A program made the translations under genes and the position numbers. From assembly GCA_047967505.1 (NCBI GenBank), contig CM106538.1: a stretch of DNA of 64,000 bases. The stretch is one strand, 5' to 3'. The DNA comes from Dipteris shenzhenensis. Its lineage: Eukaryota > Polypodiophyta > Polypodiopsida > Gleicheniales. Shown piece after piece: positions 1 to 12,240 of the stretch; the first letter of the stretch is position 1, and every line of letters begins with the position of its first letter. The notes beneath the pieces were generated by a model. That model was not told where the DNA came from and did no database searches. It worked only from the letters and a program-made list of their open reading frames with translations.

Positions 1-36
1 AGCAGTCACAATGAGATCAACCCTTCAATGTATGGA

Positions 37-1050
37 CCGATGCCAACGACTATGCCATTGGAGCAGTTTTGGAATAAAACAATCATCCCATTGCATTCGA
101 GGGATGCAAGGTGCTTCCAGCAGAGACCAAATGTTCAGTTTATGACAAGGAGTTATGTGCAATCATCCAAGACATGCACCAATAGGATGCCTTGGCCTCT
201 CCAAGGGTTCACCTCCTCTAGGTAGTCTAGTCTCTTTCCGAATTTGCAGTGAGGGTTTCAGCCCCTCAGTACAGTTGTATTTCAGCCCTTTGGGTATTCA
301 TGCATCTCAGTTATATATTCCTCTTCGGAGGTCCACTACATTTCTCTCCCTCTGATTCTCTCACTCACATCCACAGCATCACTTTGTATATTAAGTGCAT
401 CACCTTGTAGTTGCAAGAGAGTGAGGATAGTCTATCTCCCACTACAAGGGATCCTGAACGACACTCTTTCTTCACTCTGGCTCAGGCTCCAAGTTTTGGC
501 AAGAAATTCAAGTCCCTTTTCACCCAAACATCCGAGAAGGTATACGAAGCCGTTCATATCACAGAGACTTATGTGCAGATCATGGACTCAGTAAAGGACC
601 ACATTGCCAAAGCCCAGGAGACCTACCAAATGCAGGCAAACAAACACAAGCGTGACGTCAGTTAAAGGAAGGGCAGTGGGACTATTTTCGGATTGTGAAG
701 AAACATCTCAAACACATTGGAAGGAAGTGCCAGAAGCTCTCTCATCGGAGTTTCGGACCCTTTCCCATCGTCAAAGTTGTGAATGAAGTGGCCATGGCGT
801 TGCAGTTCCGTTTGACATGGACCATGCATCCGGTTTTTCTTGAGTCATGGCTCAAGCCGTAGTATCAGTCGAGCACTTCTAGCAATACCAGATGTGGAGC
901 AGCCTGAAATTGTTGATGAGGCCAAGGTCGCTAAACCTGAGAAGATTTTACTTTGTCAATTCGCAAGAGGGACAGGAAATCGGCAATGCTTGTACGCGGC
1001 AAGTTCAAACACAAGGGCATTTTCTTGCTGTAATTTTGGTCTGCATAACT
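37..1050 (+). pseudogene. Ty3/gypsy pol remnant (RNase H start, integrase C-terminus, chromodomain-like tail)
   Basis: Fragment of a retrotransposon polyprotein that would copy and integrate element DNA. Around 37-180 the plus strand encodes a DANDYAIGAVLE block, a hallmark of the Ty3/gypsy RNase H start, followed by an in-frame TAA where the family has Gln. The integrase catalytic core is missing. From about 411 to 850 the sequence matches the integrase C-terminus: a KAQETYQMQANKHKRD stretch, then after a frameshift GPFPIVKVV and an HPVFLESWLKP block equivalent to the family's HPVFHVSLLKP. Beyond it, to about 1050, PEKILL and a later VRGKFKHKG look like a worn chromodomain, which would make it a chromovirus. 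At least two frameshifts and stops. Family call is firm; the chromodomain is less sure. Confidence 0.7.
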
Positions 1051-1293
1051 TGGTAAGCTCCTACTGCATTGATTCCTTTCATTTCCAGCAAAGCAGTCCT
1101 TTCTTTGCTTTATTGGAGGAAAGGCCTCATGTTGCCTTTTGGGAGTCTTTTTGCAACAGGTGCACCTTGTGACAGCCACACATTTGCGATGAAAAGCTTT
1201 GAAGCTTGTGCTGTAAATTGCCTTTTGGATTTACGAGATTGCACTCCTCTCATTTGCATTGATGTACGTGCTTTTGCCTTGCATATTTGCACT

Positions 1294-2040
1294 ATGGCTA
1301 GCAATAAAGATCATTTGTTTGGGATGCTTGGGTTTGAGGACAAACTTGATGGCATGAATTACCCCGTGTGGGCTTATATGATGGGGCATGTCTTGATTGC
1401 CAAGAATCTATGGAAAATTGTTATAGGCACTGAGGTCAGACCCACTAGACCTCCTGCTTCTAGTACTACTCCTGCTTCTAGTACATCTGGTATTGCCTCA
1501 CGCTCATCTAGTAACGGGTATAATGCCACTTCTGATGCAGCTTCCTCTTCCACTATAGATACTTTGCCTCCTACTCAGGAGCAAATTCAATGGGATGGAC
1601 GTGATGCCAAAGCACATGCCTTGATTGCTCTTTCAGTGAAAAGGGTTATTATCCCTCACATCCGTTCATGCAAGACAACTAAGCAAGCATGGGATCAGCT
1701 TGGCTCCTTGTATCAAGTGCGAAATGAGGTTAAAGTGGCCTATCTTCAGAAGTAGTTGAAGGATTTAAAGCTTGAAGAGGGTGGTAATATGGATGCTTAT
1801 CTTACCACTGTTAAGGATTTGAAAGAGCAGTTGGCAAATATTGATGAGGTAGTCCCCGATTCTCAGCTTGTATCCATGACACTTGATGGATTGCCCGATT
1901 CCTACCAAGGCTTTGTCACTACTTTGCGGTTGGTTGCAGGTGGCAATGCCAACCATTACTCCTTTGACCAGCTGGTTGCCCTTTTATTACAAGAGGAACA
2001 AAGCCGTGTTAATAGAAATGCTTCTATCTCCAGTAATTAG
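1294..2040 (+). pseudogene. Ty1/copia gag fragment (UBN2-type) with one in-frame TAG
   Basis: Capsid-type gag domain of a copia retrotransposon, which would package element RNA into cytoplasmic particles. The start is ATG at 1294 (MASNKDHLFGM), because this aligns with the usual copia gag beginning: a short head, then the YPVWAYMM substrate block. Next come a Ser/Thr-rich insert and the W..D..A..LI..S and KQAWDQLGSLYQ helices. The frame continues past a TAG at 1753-1755 (probably CAG for Gln once), through DAYLTTVKDLKEQLA and SMTLDGLPDSYQ to LLLQEEQSR, and ends at 2040. No zinc knuckle, protease or pol follows, so only the gag end survives. A non-coding leader-like stretch precedes it, but I found no LTR. 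Confidence 0.75.
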
Positions 2041-2078
2041 GACGGAAAAAGATACTAAAACTTACAAATCTAGATAAG

Positions 2079-2540
2079 GTGGAAGAGTGGGAGGAAAAGG
2101 ATGCTGATGTGCTGTCTATGATCGTTGGAAGAACAGCAGATGAGGTCTCACTTGGCAGATACTTCAAAAGAACCATAGATCATCTTAAAAACTTGAACAA
2201 CTCTATGAATCCTCAACCTCCAGAATTAATTGTTCACCATGACGATGGTATAGGGAGATGCTGTACATAACTATCTCACGAGTGTGAAGATCGTCAAGGA
2301 TCAATTGGCAATAGTTGGTCACAAGGTGGACCCGGCCCACTGCTCATGTTGAATACGCTGCCAAAGGCTTCAACTGACTTTTGAGGAGTTGGGGCCTATG
2401 CTCGTACAAGAGGAGGCCGGCGTAAAGATTTACAATGGAGGAGGAAAACCTTTATTGAGCAAAGCAAGCGTAAGGCACGGAAAAGGTAAAGGCAAGCCAG
2501 ATTTCGGAAAGCCTAAGCAAACGCAAGATATTGTTTCTAG
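2079..2540 (+). pseudogene. Second, more degraded Ty1/copia gag fragment
   Basis: A second gag-like remnant follows the first directly but is a different copy, because it repeats domains the first already has. In three shifting frames it shows EEWEEKDADVLSMIVG (helix before the AW motif), an HLADTSKEP block with a TAG where Trp is expected, YLTSVKIVKDQLAIVGH, and TFEELGPMLVQEE, the same positions as YLTTVKDLKEQLA and FDQLVALLLQEE in its neighbour. It ends in a Lys/Gly-rich stretch (KGKGKPDFGKP) like the linker before a copia zinc knuckle. At least three frameshifts. No pol sequence follows. Confidence 0.55.
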
Positions 2541-3040
2541 GACGTAAACAAGCTTTAGGAATGTTATGTCATCTATTGATGGTGCATGACGGTACTCCCT
2601 TAGTGAGGAAGTTACCACCCAACAAGTGAACAATGGCTGCCTCCAAGCCTAACCCAACGTGTGAGGGCCTGAAAAAGATGTCCACACATATAGGTTGGAA
2701 GAAGAATCGATGCACCGCTGCCTAATGACTGTTCCTTGGGCTTATAATTGCACGAATCTCCTCTCACATCTTGTGCTTCCATGATAGGCGAGCCAACAGC
2801 CTATCCATTGAATGATAATGGGGATTTAAAAAAGCACGTACTGTATGAACCAATCTCGTGTCAAAACCATGCATGACCCTCAAACTGATGCAACTCTGGA
2901 GATGCACCTGGATTTTTCAGTGGTATTATGTAGGCAAGCGGTTCACGCTATGAAATGATAACAACGGCTACAGCTGACATTCCCATAGTGTCTGCCTGAG
3001 ATTTCGAGTTCCTTTTTAGGTTCCGAACTCACATGCATAT
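2541..3040. other. Non-coding stretch, nothing recognised
   Basis: Only short open frames without recognisable protein content. No splice-linked exons, terminal repeats or primer site seen. Confidence 0.5.
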
Positions 3041-3044
3041 GGAT

Positions 3045-3049
3045 GGATG

Positions 3050-3095
<46 letters not shown>
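3045..3095. repeat. (GA)n microsatellite
   Basis: An uninterrupted AG run of more than 30 bases follows a short ATGG run. Ser/Leu- or Arg/Glu-rich peptides predicted across it are products of the repeat. Confidence 0.9.
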
Positions 3096-3098
<3 letters not shown>

Positions 3099-4030
3099 CC
3101 TGTTTTCGTGCAATTCTGCTGTAATGACAGAAAGGCTCGTTCAATCCTACAAAGATGACAAGAGGCTGAGCAGGGCCAGGAAAAGTGAGGACTTTCTTGA
3201 GAAGGTAATGGAGGAGGAAGGCGGCTGGGGAAGCGACAGAGTCCTTGATGAAGATGAGGGCGTCGTTTGGAAGGGAAGTCGTCCAGCCCAACGCCTCCTC
3301 CAACATCGTCATTACCTCTCACCCTGGGCATACGAGACTATCTATAATCACAACATGGATTGTTTATGTGCCATGAATATCATCAGTAAGTGATCTTGGT
3401 GTGCACACATAGTCAAAGCCTGAAACCAATGGAGGCTTTACATCTCATCATGTGCCCGTAATTCTCGCAAAGGCCGCCCAACGCTCATGACCTTAACTCG
3501 TTGCTACCTCCGACCGGCATGTGCCTGATCTATCTGCTTGTTCATGCGACATGGGCAGGTTGCAAACTAGGTCGCATGTCAAATTTCAAATTAGGTTCAC
3601 GTGTAGTGGTGTTGCCTGAGCCCTTGCTCCAGAGTAGGGGCCAGCAGAAAAACCTGAGCCTTAATAGAGACAGGGTGGTTTGCAAACCACCTCGTGACCA
3701 TATGATGACAAAAGCATTCTGCATCGTCGATCATCTTGGCAAAGCTTAAAACAGGCACCTTTAAAAGGCCTAATTATTTGGACCATCTCTTGCTCAAATT
3801 CAGGATTCAAACATGATTGTACCTTAGTTCTTGGAAGCAACAAACCTAAAGGCAACAACAAACCCATGTGCATTGCTCTAGAATTTCTCAGAAGCTTCTC
3901 CTAAAATAGGTCAGGGGTGGGGCTATATTAAAGCTTGTGGGGGGAGGCTCAAGCGGGCCACATTTCACGCCACTTCTTGCGTCGATCCTTTGCTTTTTTT
4001 AAACCTCATTTTTGGGGGCTTTGTAACAGC
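3096..4030. other. Intergenic DNA, no supported gene
   Basis: Short open frames exist on both strands (for example 3043-3393 plus and 3029-3331 minus), but they overlap in opposite directions, run into the microsatellite and have no recognisable domain. I see no support for a gene. Confidence 0.45.
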
Positions 4031-4037
4031 GACACGT

Positions 4038-4038
4038 G

Positions 4039-4071
<33 letters not shown>

Positions 4072-4095
4072 GAGAGTGAGGGAGGAGGGAGGGAG
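4038..4095. repeat. (GA)n followed by a poly-G run
   Basis: A GA dinucleotide run passes into an uninterrupted run of about a dozen G and then GGGAGG-type purine sequence. It is a pure purine tract. Confidence 0.85.
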
Positions 4096-6900
4096 GTTCC
4101 AATTCAAGAGATAGAACAACATCAATTATGTTAAGTATAGATAACAGGGATTATTTTCTATGTATGTGACCTATATTAAAAGTAAAAACTCATTATGTGC
4201 TTCTTGTAGGAGATGAACCACCATCATTTTGCGATGTGTGTGTGTGTTTAGATTAAAAAGGCCCATCAATAATTGAGCCATACAATTAATTTCATCAATT
4301 GGATAGAAGTTAAAAAAGAGAAACATATAAGGAAAAAATGTTTGAGACATCTAAGTTGAAAAATGCAACTAGAGTTTGCAAAAATTTCGATGAAAATTAA
4401 GAATTTTTAATAATATTGAGTTTAACAAACATAATATTGAAAAAAGATGTCAAATCCTCAGGCAGTCCAGGTTCCAAGGTCAGGGTCCACTTACTTACCT
4501 ACCACCATCCAAACAAACTAGGTGTTGGAACACCATAGTTATGTTTAGGTAGACAGGTAATGCTTGTTTTCCCCAGCTTGTTATTGCTTTACCTAGGAAT
4601 ATAGCTACAATCTTTTTGCTCGCAATGGACATCGATGAACGACCTTCACATGGTACTTTATGGGGTAAGTTGTGATGCGACAAGCGGACTGCATATCCAT
4701 ATTATCTAAACTTTCATCTAACATAAGAGGAGGGGGATTTGGAAATGGTGGTGGCGCATGTAGGAGCTTGCCTAATCTTGAGGTGCACAAGATGGCATAA
4801 AATAATAAGATTGTCACTAATCTAGTAAAGATAATTTTGTAGAGCATCAACCTCAATAGGTCCTCGAATTGAAAAGAATTCAAAAATGTATTATAATAAT
4901 AGAAAAGGTAGGAGAAGAGGACTGGAAAGCAAGGGCAGGGTAAAGAGGCACTCCATCTATTTATGAGAAGATCTGTGTACGCTTTCCTCTTATTATCAAA
5001 GTGAGAATATATATGACACTTATACTCTACTTCTTATACAATATCTTCACATAGCCTTGTAGTAAGGACATTAATAATAATTAATGAAGGTTTTGAGTAA
5101 TTAACGTAGCCTTATGGTAAGGACATTGAGAGTAATTAACGAAGGTTCTGAGTAAGTCCCCAATTTGCATGAAATTTTGAAGCTATCTCTTTAATTGGGG
5201 TACTCCACCTCTTAACCTAAGAAATCGATTGAATTTCTCAATAATTGAAAAATAAAGGCCTTTCCTCCTTCGTTAAGTTATATGCATGGAATAATTTGTT
5301 GATAATAAGGACCGTCAAAATAGGAAGATGGGAAGTATAGATGAGCAAAATAATGGACAAATTCATTGAGAGAAATGTAATTACTATAACAGCACCAATA
5401 TATACTCAAAGTTATTTTCAACAAAAGATGTGATTCAAGGGGCATGAAGATGATCATGCCATTACTCCCTATACTAAGTGATCACAAGTTGGACATCTGG
5501 ATGGACCATGCTAAATTGAGCATACTTCAATTATCTTCTCCTTTATGGTCAATATTCATATATACACTTTTGCTCAAGCTCTTCGCATACTACACAAAGT
5601 CTCATCAAAACTTCTTGGCACTCCTTAATAATGAGCTTTCAAAACTTCTGGAAGAGTTGGCCTGCACAGCTAAAAATATTGTACCATAGTTAAGAGCTCG
5701 GTGGGGTTCAGAATGTCACCCATCTTTCTGAAAATGTGATAACATTGCAACATGGCTTTATTGTGTTTTTTGTAATATTTATCTACTTGACATTATAAGC
5801 CAAGATGCACTTATCTTAAATGTTCACACCAATTGTTGCTAGCCACTTTGGATAGCGCCATGAATATATAGTATCATAAGTCAAGGTGATCAATTCCAAA
5901 ACTAGCCATGTTGAAGAGTTGGTGCGAGGAAGACCCATTTGCACTTGAATCAAAGAAATAGGGTGATGGGGTCCACATGATATATTTCTATACTTTGATG
6001 CACCAAGCTTATTTTAATGCACTAGTCCATGGGCATGGCATTGGTAAGGCTTTCTCAATGCTACCATAGCTTAGTGCCATGAAGTTTCACATCATTTTGG
6101 CTAGTCTAAACATGTTATTCCATAAGCTAAGTGCAGTTCAACCATCACCTTAGCACATCCTTAAGGTTGCTACTACAAGCTAAAAGGAGAGGGGGATTGA
6201 TCAATACCACTATCCAGCATCAATTCTTGAGTGTTATTGAGGCAATCCAATATTTTAAACATACCAAAGACGAAAAATATTATAGATGCTTACCTAATCC
6301 GTGGCAGAATATCAACAAAGATCAAGCATACCTTTTCGATCAGCATGGCTAAACAATGTAGATCTTCTCAAGGGTTCCACGCAAATGAAGAACCATACAT
6401 ACTTGTCATTAAACTTTACAATAATATTGAGTATTTATACAAATGTGAGAACTTAAGATAATTTATTTGAGTCAAACCTATGCAAACCTACATATGCTCC
6501 ATAGCATAATGTGATTCATACTCAAACCATTATTGAGTGCTTATTCAAACTTGCATGTGCTCGAAATTATATTGTAATTCTCATAAGTTCTTCTATAAAG
6601 TTGCATATACACCATAACATAACCTTGAAAATGATCCAAGTACTTAACACAAACCTACATGCACTCCTAAATATAATAGAATTGTGAATTGAATGAATGT
6701 ATGTCATAAAGATGAATAAACATATGTTTTATATGAGATAAATTTAGGATAAAATAGAAGCCAAGAGCTTTATCCTAAATTTATATGGATAAATTTAAGA
6801 TAAATAGAAGCCAAGAGTCTTATCTCTAGTAACCACTAAGAGTTAGCATAATCAATATTTTATATCCATAATTCAACCAGGTTGGAGATATTGGAGAAAA
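4096..6900. other. AT-rich intergenic DNA with small local duplications
   Basis: No gene supported over 2.8 kb. Two local duplications are visible: a unit of about 55 bp (AGCCTT..GTAAGGACATT) repeated at 5053 and 5108, and a unit of about 50 bp (ATAAATTTA..AAATAGAAGCCAAGAG) repeated near 6735 and 6790. The 81-residue frame at 5444-5689 has no recognisable domain. Confidence 0.5.
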
Positions 6901-6922
6901 ATTGCTTTATTATTGAAGATAA

Positions 6923-7091
6923 TGTGGGGGTTGAAGGTCATTGTGCCTTTACCCCAGTTATGTACAATACTCAAACACATATATAAATGAATGAAAAAGA
7001 AGATTAGGGTGGTTCTGCACCCACCAAAACTTGTGTGGCTCTCTATCTCTCTCTCCCTCTTCCGTTCTTGCTTTTGTTGAGAGCACTCTCA
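6923..7091 (+). repeat. Putative copia-type 5' LTR end (orphan)
   Basis: Proposed because a perfect copia primer binding site follows two bases after its CA end. The TG start at 6923 (TGTGGGGGTTG) is only a guess, as no second LTR copy was found in the window. The segment contains a pyrimidine-rich run (CTCTCTATCTCTCTCT) typical of the R/U5 part of plant copia LTRs. The end is better supported than the start. Confidence 0.4.
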
Positions 7092-7093
7092 AC

Positions 7094-7105
7094 TGGTATC
7101 AGAGC
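7094..7105 (+). promoter_or_regulatory. Primer binding site for initiator-Met tRNA
   Basis: TGGTATCAGAGC is complementary to the 3' end of plant initiator methionine tRNA and is the usual minus-strand primer site of Ty1/copia elements. The same 12-mer directly follows the 5' LTR of Copia-1 at 35261 and, on the other strand, of Copia-2 at 54791. Confidence 0.8.
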
Positions 7106-8100
7106 CCGGGTGATTTAGCTAAGCGTGTGTGAATGCTTGGAAGCTCAGTAGCTTTGTGGGAGGAAGGAGAAGCTCTGTGGGAAGCTTTGTTGGGGACTTT
7201 ACTTGTATTCGAGTGTGCAGAGACCTTGGAGGAACCTTTGGAAAAGTCACTTTGGTTTTGCGAAGTGGTTTTGAGAGCCTGTTAAGTGTTTTCAAAGAAA
7301 AAGTCATTTTTTGAGCTTTCCCTGTTCCGTTCGATGACAGAGACTCCGTATTGACTTGTAGAGGCAACTATGGCAACTATTGCTTGCTTTTGGTGTCCAC
7401 TTCACTTCAAGAACTTGGAAACACCGTCATTCTTGAATTTGGGATCATTTCATTAGATTTCTGACTCACTGTGTCAGTTTTTGCGTTTTTCTGCCCGAGT
7501 GTTGGAACTCAAGTTTGGAGCAACCATTTGCAGATCTGTCGGTTTTGGTGGACTCGGGAGGTCCTAAAACTTCTATGTGGCTCATCATTTGCACTCTCGT
7601 GGAGTTTACAAACAGCTCTATTTTCAAAAACGTTTTTCAGGCCGTGTGTTGGACTTAGTGATTGAGACCACAGTTTTCAAAACCGTCTGTCCCATTGCGT
7701 TCCGAATGCCCAAAAACCCCTACCTGTCAATTCTTACATGATTCGGTGGAGGATTTTCAGAGTTATAGATCTCTGTGTATTCGATTTTGTCTCTCTGTTA
7801 TGCATTTTTCATTCTAAGATTTTGAAACCTTAGATTTATGCCACATGGCAGTGGATAAATGTTGACTCCCATTTCTCACTCATCGGTTGGGATTTTGGAG
7901 TTCTGACAAAAGAGAGATATTTGCAGATTTTCTTGCTGAGTCCGATTATGCAATGGCGCCCATGTTTTGAGGCATCTTAGGTTCTATTTTCAGTAGCGGT
8001 CATTACTGTGGGATTATGATTTCTTGAGCATACCTTATGCAGATCACTTTGGTTGCAATTTGAGCAGTGTGCGCTCATTCGTGGTGTGCATTGGGTTGCA
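7106..8100 (+). other. Leader-like non-coding DNA after the orphan PBS
   Basis: About 1 kb of G/T-rich sequence without gag or pol. In Copia-1 the leader between PBS and gag is about 500 bp, so this may be a deleted element or a non-coding (LARD/TRIM-like) derivative. No 3' LTR partner was seen. Confidence 0.35.
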
Positions 8101-8420
8101 GTGGATGATTTAATGTTTTCAAAAAATATTAAACTAAAATATCAAAGCTAAAATATTCACCATTGAAATATTAAAATAAAATTACATTGCCACCATTTGG
8201 TCATTACAAAAATAAATTATTCAAAATAATATTGAAAAACACAAAAAAAAATTTAAACATGGATATCATATTGGTCTTAGTGTTCATTATTATAGTGTTA
8301 AACAAATTATAAAAAATATTCATACACATCATTAGAACAAATTGTTAAAAAAATATTAATAAACATAGTTGAGAAAGGGAAAAAACTTCTTTATTTCAAA
8401 ATAGGATTTCCCTATAGGAA
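8101..8420. other. AT-rich spacer, nothing recognised
   Basis: A/T runs and short ATATT repeats. No open frame or motif of note. Confidence 0.5.
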
Positions 8421-8427
8421 AGACACT

Positions 8428-11400
8428 CTAATTCACATTCTTTCCTTCTTCACACTTCGCAAGCTCCTCTTTCCTTAGACGTTCCATTTCCTCTTTTGAT
8501 TCTATGTCACTATAGAATACGTCCAACAAGGCCTCATGTATTTTGTTAAATTTCACTTCTTGAGATTGTGTAGTAGTGACAGGTAGCCATCTCAAGAGAT
8601 TCACTACCAAGATCTTGACTAACAGTCTACTCTAGACCCATTTGGGTGCTTTCAGGTATAGGATCTAGCCACTCTAGACCATTCTCGGAGCTTTCAAGTA
8701 TAGGATCATCACTTCTTGGTAGTACATCATAGCATGGATGAAGCTGCGAGGTGTCAACTGCAATCTCCTCACTACTTGGTAATACAACTACTTTTCTTGC
8801 TAGTACTACATCCTTAAGTAGTCCACTTCCCTCTCCCTTCAAAATAACCTTTTTTTGAGGTTTCATACTCTGCATTTCAACCTCCATTGTTGTCCCTTTC
8901 CCTTCCACTGCAACAATTTTTTTTCTTCCTTCTTGTTGTTGCCTTCTTTTGTGACCAATGGAACCTCACTGCTCCTTTGCATTCTCTTATCCATTCTCTT
9001 CTTTGTGCATAGTTCTGGATGTGAGTTCTTTGACGTAGAGCTATTAGTTTCAGATTCCCTAGATATCCAGCTACCATCCTCAATAGTAGACTCTACATTT
9101 TCTATGACTTTCTCACTTGAGTCATGCTACACTTTTTTCTCGATTCCACATCTAAGCTCCCTTCCTCTTTATCATAGAATGTGGGCATGCAACTGAAGTA
9201 AGTATCAAAGTACTAATGAATCCAATGGAGGGCATCAATGAAAACCACATCAATTCCTTTTTGTAATACCATCTCTGCTCAGTCTCTGCAGCTAACCCCA
9301 TTCCATACACTACCACATTCCAACCTTTCAGCTGATATGCTTCTACCATCTCTTCTATCAGAGAAGGATGCTTTTGATGTCGATAATCAAGTGAAGGGGA
9401 GACTATTTTTAATGTTTCTCTCTCTTGGAAAAAGAGCTGAAGAGTTTTTTGGGGAACTTCAAATGATGGACCATCACCCCTATGCATAAATGCAACTATC
9501 ATGGGCTACAAGATTTGGATGCCAGTGTCACCATGATAACTATGCTCATGTTGCCCCTGAATGCAAATTTCAAACTAACAAGCAATGTATCATGTTGTGC
9601 ATCTGTGATAAAAATGACAAATAATTCTCTTGGTTGTCTTGCCATAGGTCCTTGTATCATAGTTCGTATAAGTTGAACAATCCCCAACATTGACAGATCC
9701 TGTAGTTGATCAAAGAAAAATGCATATAGGTTATCCCAAGGTTCACTGCCCATTGTGGCCATAAATCTTTCAATATCAATTCCCTTAACAATAACATAAT
9801 TTGAATTATCCTTTGACAAACCAATGTCATAGGAGAACATGAAAGACCCATTAAGGACTTGAAGTTGCATCTTGTTTTTCATGGCATTTGACTTTATATG
9901 TGCATACATCAACTCCACACAAATAGGCATCTTAGCTCGAAGATCCTTTGTTGGTGCTGCATCTTTATCCCATGACTTTATCCATTGCGAGGCCCAGTTC
10001 TTGTCAACCATTTTTCCTAGTACACGTGCTTTTTGCTTGTCCACCTGATAATTTTGATCCACCAATTCTTCATCTGAATGAAGCAAAACCTTTAATGCTC
10101 CATATGCAACTTTAGCCTTTACTTCTTAATTGACTATTTCTTCAAGGCTTCCTTGCTTGTTCTTCTTACTAAAAAAGCATTCTCCATTTAGTAACTTTTG
10201 GCAAACCACCTTTACTATTTTGTTAGTACTATATCTGAGGCCTCCACCAAATAATTAACATAAACTTTAATATAACTTTCTGCTTCTTGTTTTGCTCGTG
10301 TTCAGGTGACTCAAAGGATCTCTTATCAGATTCAAATGCAATGCATACATCCACAATACATCAATTGAAAAATTGTTTCACGATGAAATACAATGCACAT
10401 GTAATCCCTGTATTTATTGATGGCTCTTGTAACTTCTAGAAGACTTGGTTGAACATCATTTACAATAGCTGCCAAGCACCTATAAAATCCTACCTACTTT
10501 CCTAAGTACTCCATAGTTGGTCTCTTACCCTTTGAGAGTAGTGGCTTGCCACACCCAATCCATAACTCTCCAGCTCTAAGAAGAACCTTTGAAAGAGTTG
10601 ACTTCTTCTTCATTTGAAAAAGTTCATTATTGAGCTTGAGGGATTCCAATATATACTTCGAGTCATCTTTGAACAAACAAATATAAGCGATGACTCTTGC
10701 AAACTTTTGCATATATTCCTCGGCTGGTAAGTTTCCTCTTTTGGTCTCCTCAAATGCAATTCTACATGCCTCACAGAAGTGTTGCCCATCAATGGGCTCA
10801 AACCTACACCTTTCAAGGAATCTATTTCTAGATAGCAAATACTTCTTTTCATCATCATCCTTATATCTGCTCTCATAAAGTACCGCTTCACGAACAATGT
10901 TAGTCTATCTGAATTCTTGAAATGTTGTAAAGTTTGCATGCATACAGAAAGACACATCATACAACATTGAATCATCACTTACAAGCTTCTTGAATGACAT
11001 TGGATGTAGCATGATATTATTGGGAGTTGGTGTTTTGGCCCGCCTTACATCCTCGTATAACTTTCTTGCAAACTTCTCATCCAGCTTTCTTTGATTGGTA
11101 AACAAAGTAGCTTGATTAATGTCTGTTGTCTGCACTGAATACTATGAGAATCCCCATATATACCCTTCATCACCATCGGAGTGTAGACTAGCATTTATAA
11201 AAGTATTTGCAAGGAGTGATTCTGTAAGCTTGGCTTCTTCAACTTCTTCATCCTCGCTATCACCATCATCATCATCCAACCTATCACCACATTGGAATTG
11301 GGTTACTTTTGGGTCAACTCTTTCAGGTGGAGGCCTTTTTTCTCCTCTTCGAGGTATAGCCGTAGCTTCCATACGACCGTCAAACTTTGATGGTGTCTTT

Positions 11401-12018
11401 TTCTTTTCCTTGCTTATTGCAGTCTACACCTGCAGTTGGATAGTTGAGACCAAAGGTGAAGGTTGTACAAAACCCTGAGAAGATCCAAGTGTACCACCAT
11501 CTTGATCATCTTGAATATCTGGTAATGCATCCCATGTAGCCTTAAGAGAACTCAAGGCATCACCTGTATATGGATACTTTGTGGAATTCGGCACTTCTTG
11601 TAAGAAATACTTTTTAGAGTTTGTCCTCAACTTTAGTACACAAGCTGGCCCTTCATGTTGTCATCACATATGGCTATCCTGAAGTCCCCATGTGGAAATG
11701 CATCCAACTTCAAGATAGCTTTGGTACTTCCAATTGCTTGGCTAGAAAATTTAGGACTTGTCACTTTCACTGACATGATAACAAGGTGGTAGCTCTTTGG
11801 CTTCTCCATCATAAATGAAGCATGATCTATGAATTTCTATTCGGCATGTCCCCCAACAACAAAAAAGTATAACTAAAGCTCTTGAAAACCTGTAGTTTAG
11901 GAACAAATGAGGAATGTCTTTCTAAGTACTGCAGCACCTTCCTACCCAATTTAAACCTCTTAACCCATGTCCTCTCGGTGTCCTTTCTATGCCACCTCTG
12001 ATTTAGTTGTTCTATCAA
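8428..12018 (-). pseudogene. Unrecognised minus-strand gene, broken
   Basis: I do not recognise this gene. A single minus-strand frame can be followed from 11630 to 10494 across three in-frame TAG codons (11424-11426, 11142-11144, 10905-10907). It contains an acidic stretch (DRLDDDDGDSEDEEVEEA) and a block with HFCEACRIAFEETKRGN and YMQKFARVIAYICLFKDDSKY. Other frames continue the same strand: 11827-12018, a 195-residue block at 9499-10086 (KNWASQWIKSWDKDA; ITDAQHDTLLVSLKFAFRG), 9152-9502 (IVAFMHRGDGPSFEVPQKT) and a Lys/Glu-rich end at 8428-8908. Changes of frame could be introns or frameshifts; I saw no convincing splice sites. The consistent strand and amphipathic composition argue for a once-real protein of 800 or more residues, possibly transposon-encoded. 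Confidence 0.4.
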
Positions 12019-12240
12019 ATCCTCTTATCCTTCCACAAAAATGGGGAGGACAGGAAACAGCTTTGTATGACCTGCCCATCGAAACTTGTTGAGTCTAAAT
12101 TTCACCATCTCGTAGCTCAGCCAACTGGAATTCTATGCGCAACTCGATATTATGGTCTTTATGGTTGTAGAGATACTCTAAGGTTTTTAACAAAGCTCTT
12201 GTGGATACTAATGAAATTTTGATGAACTTATGGATGAACA

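Noticed and set aside
3029-3393. A protein gene over the GA microsatellite near 3.1 kb
   Set aside because: Overlapping open frames occur on both strands and depend on the repeat; no recognisable domain.
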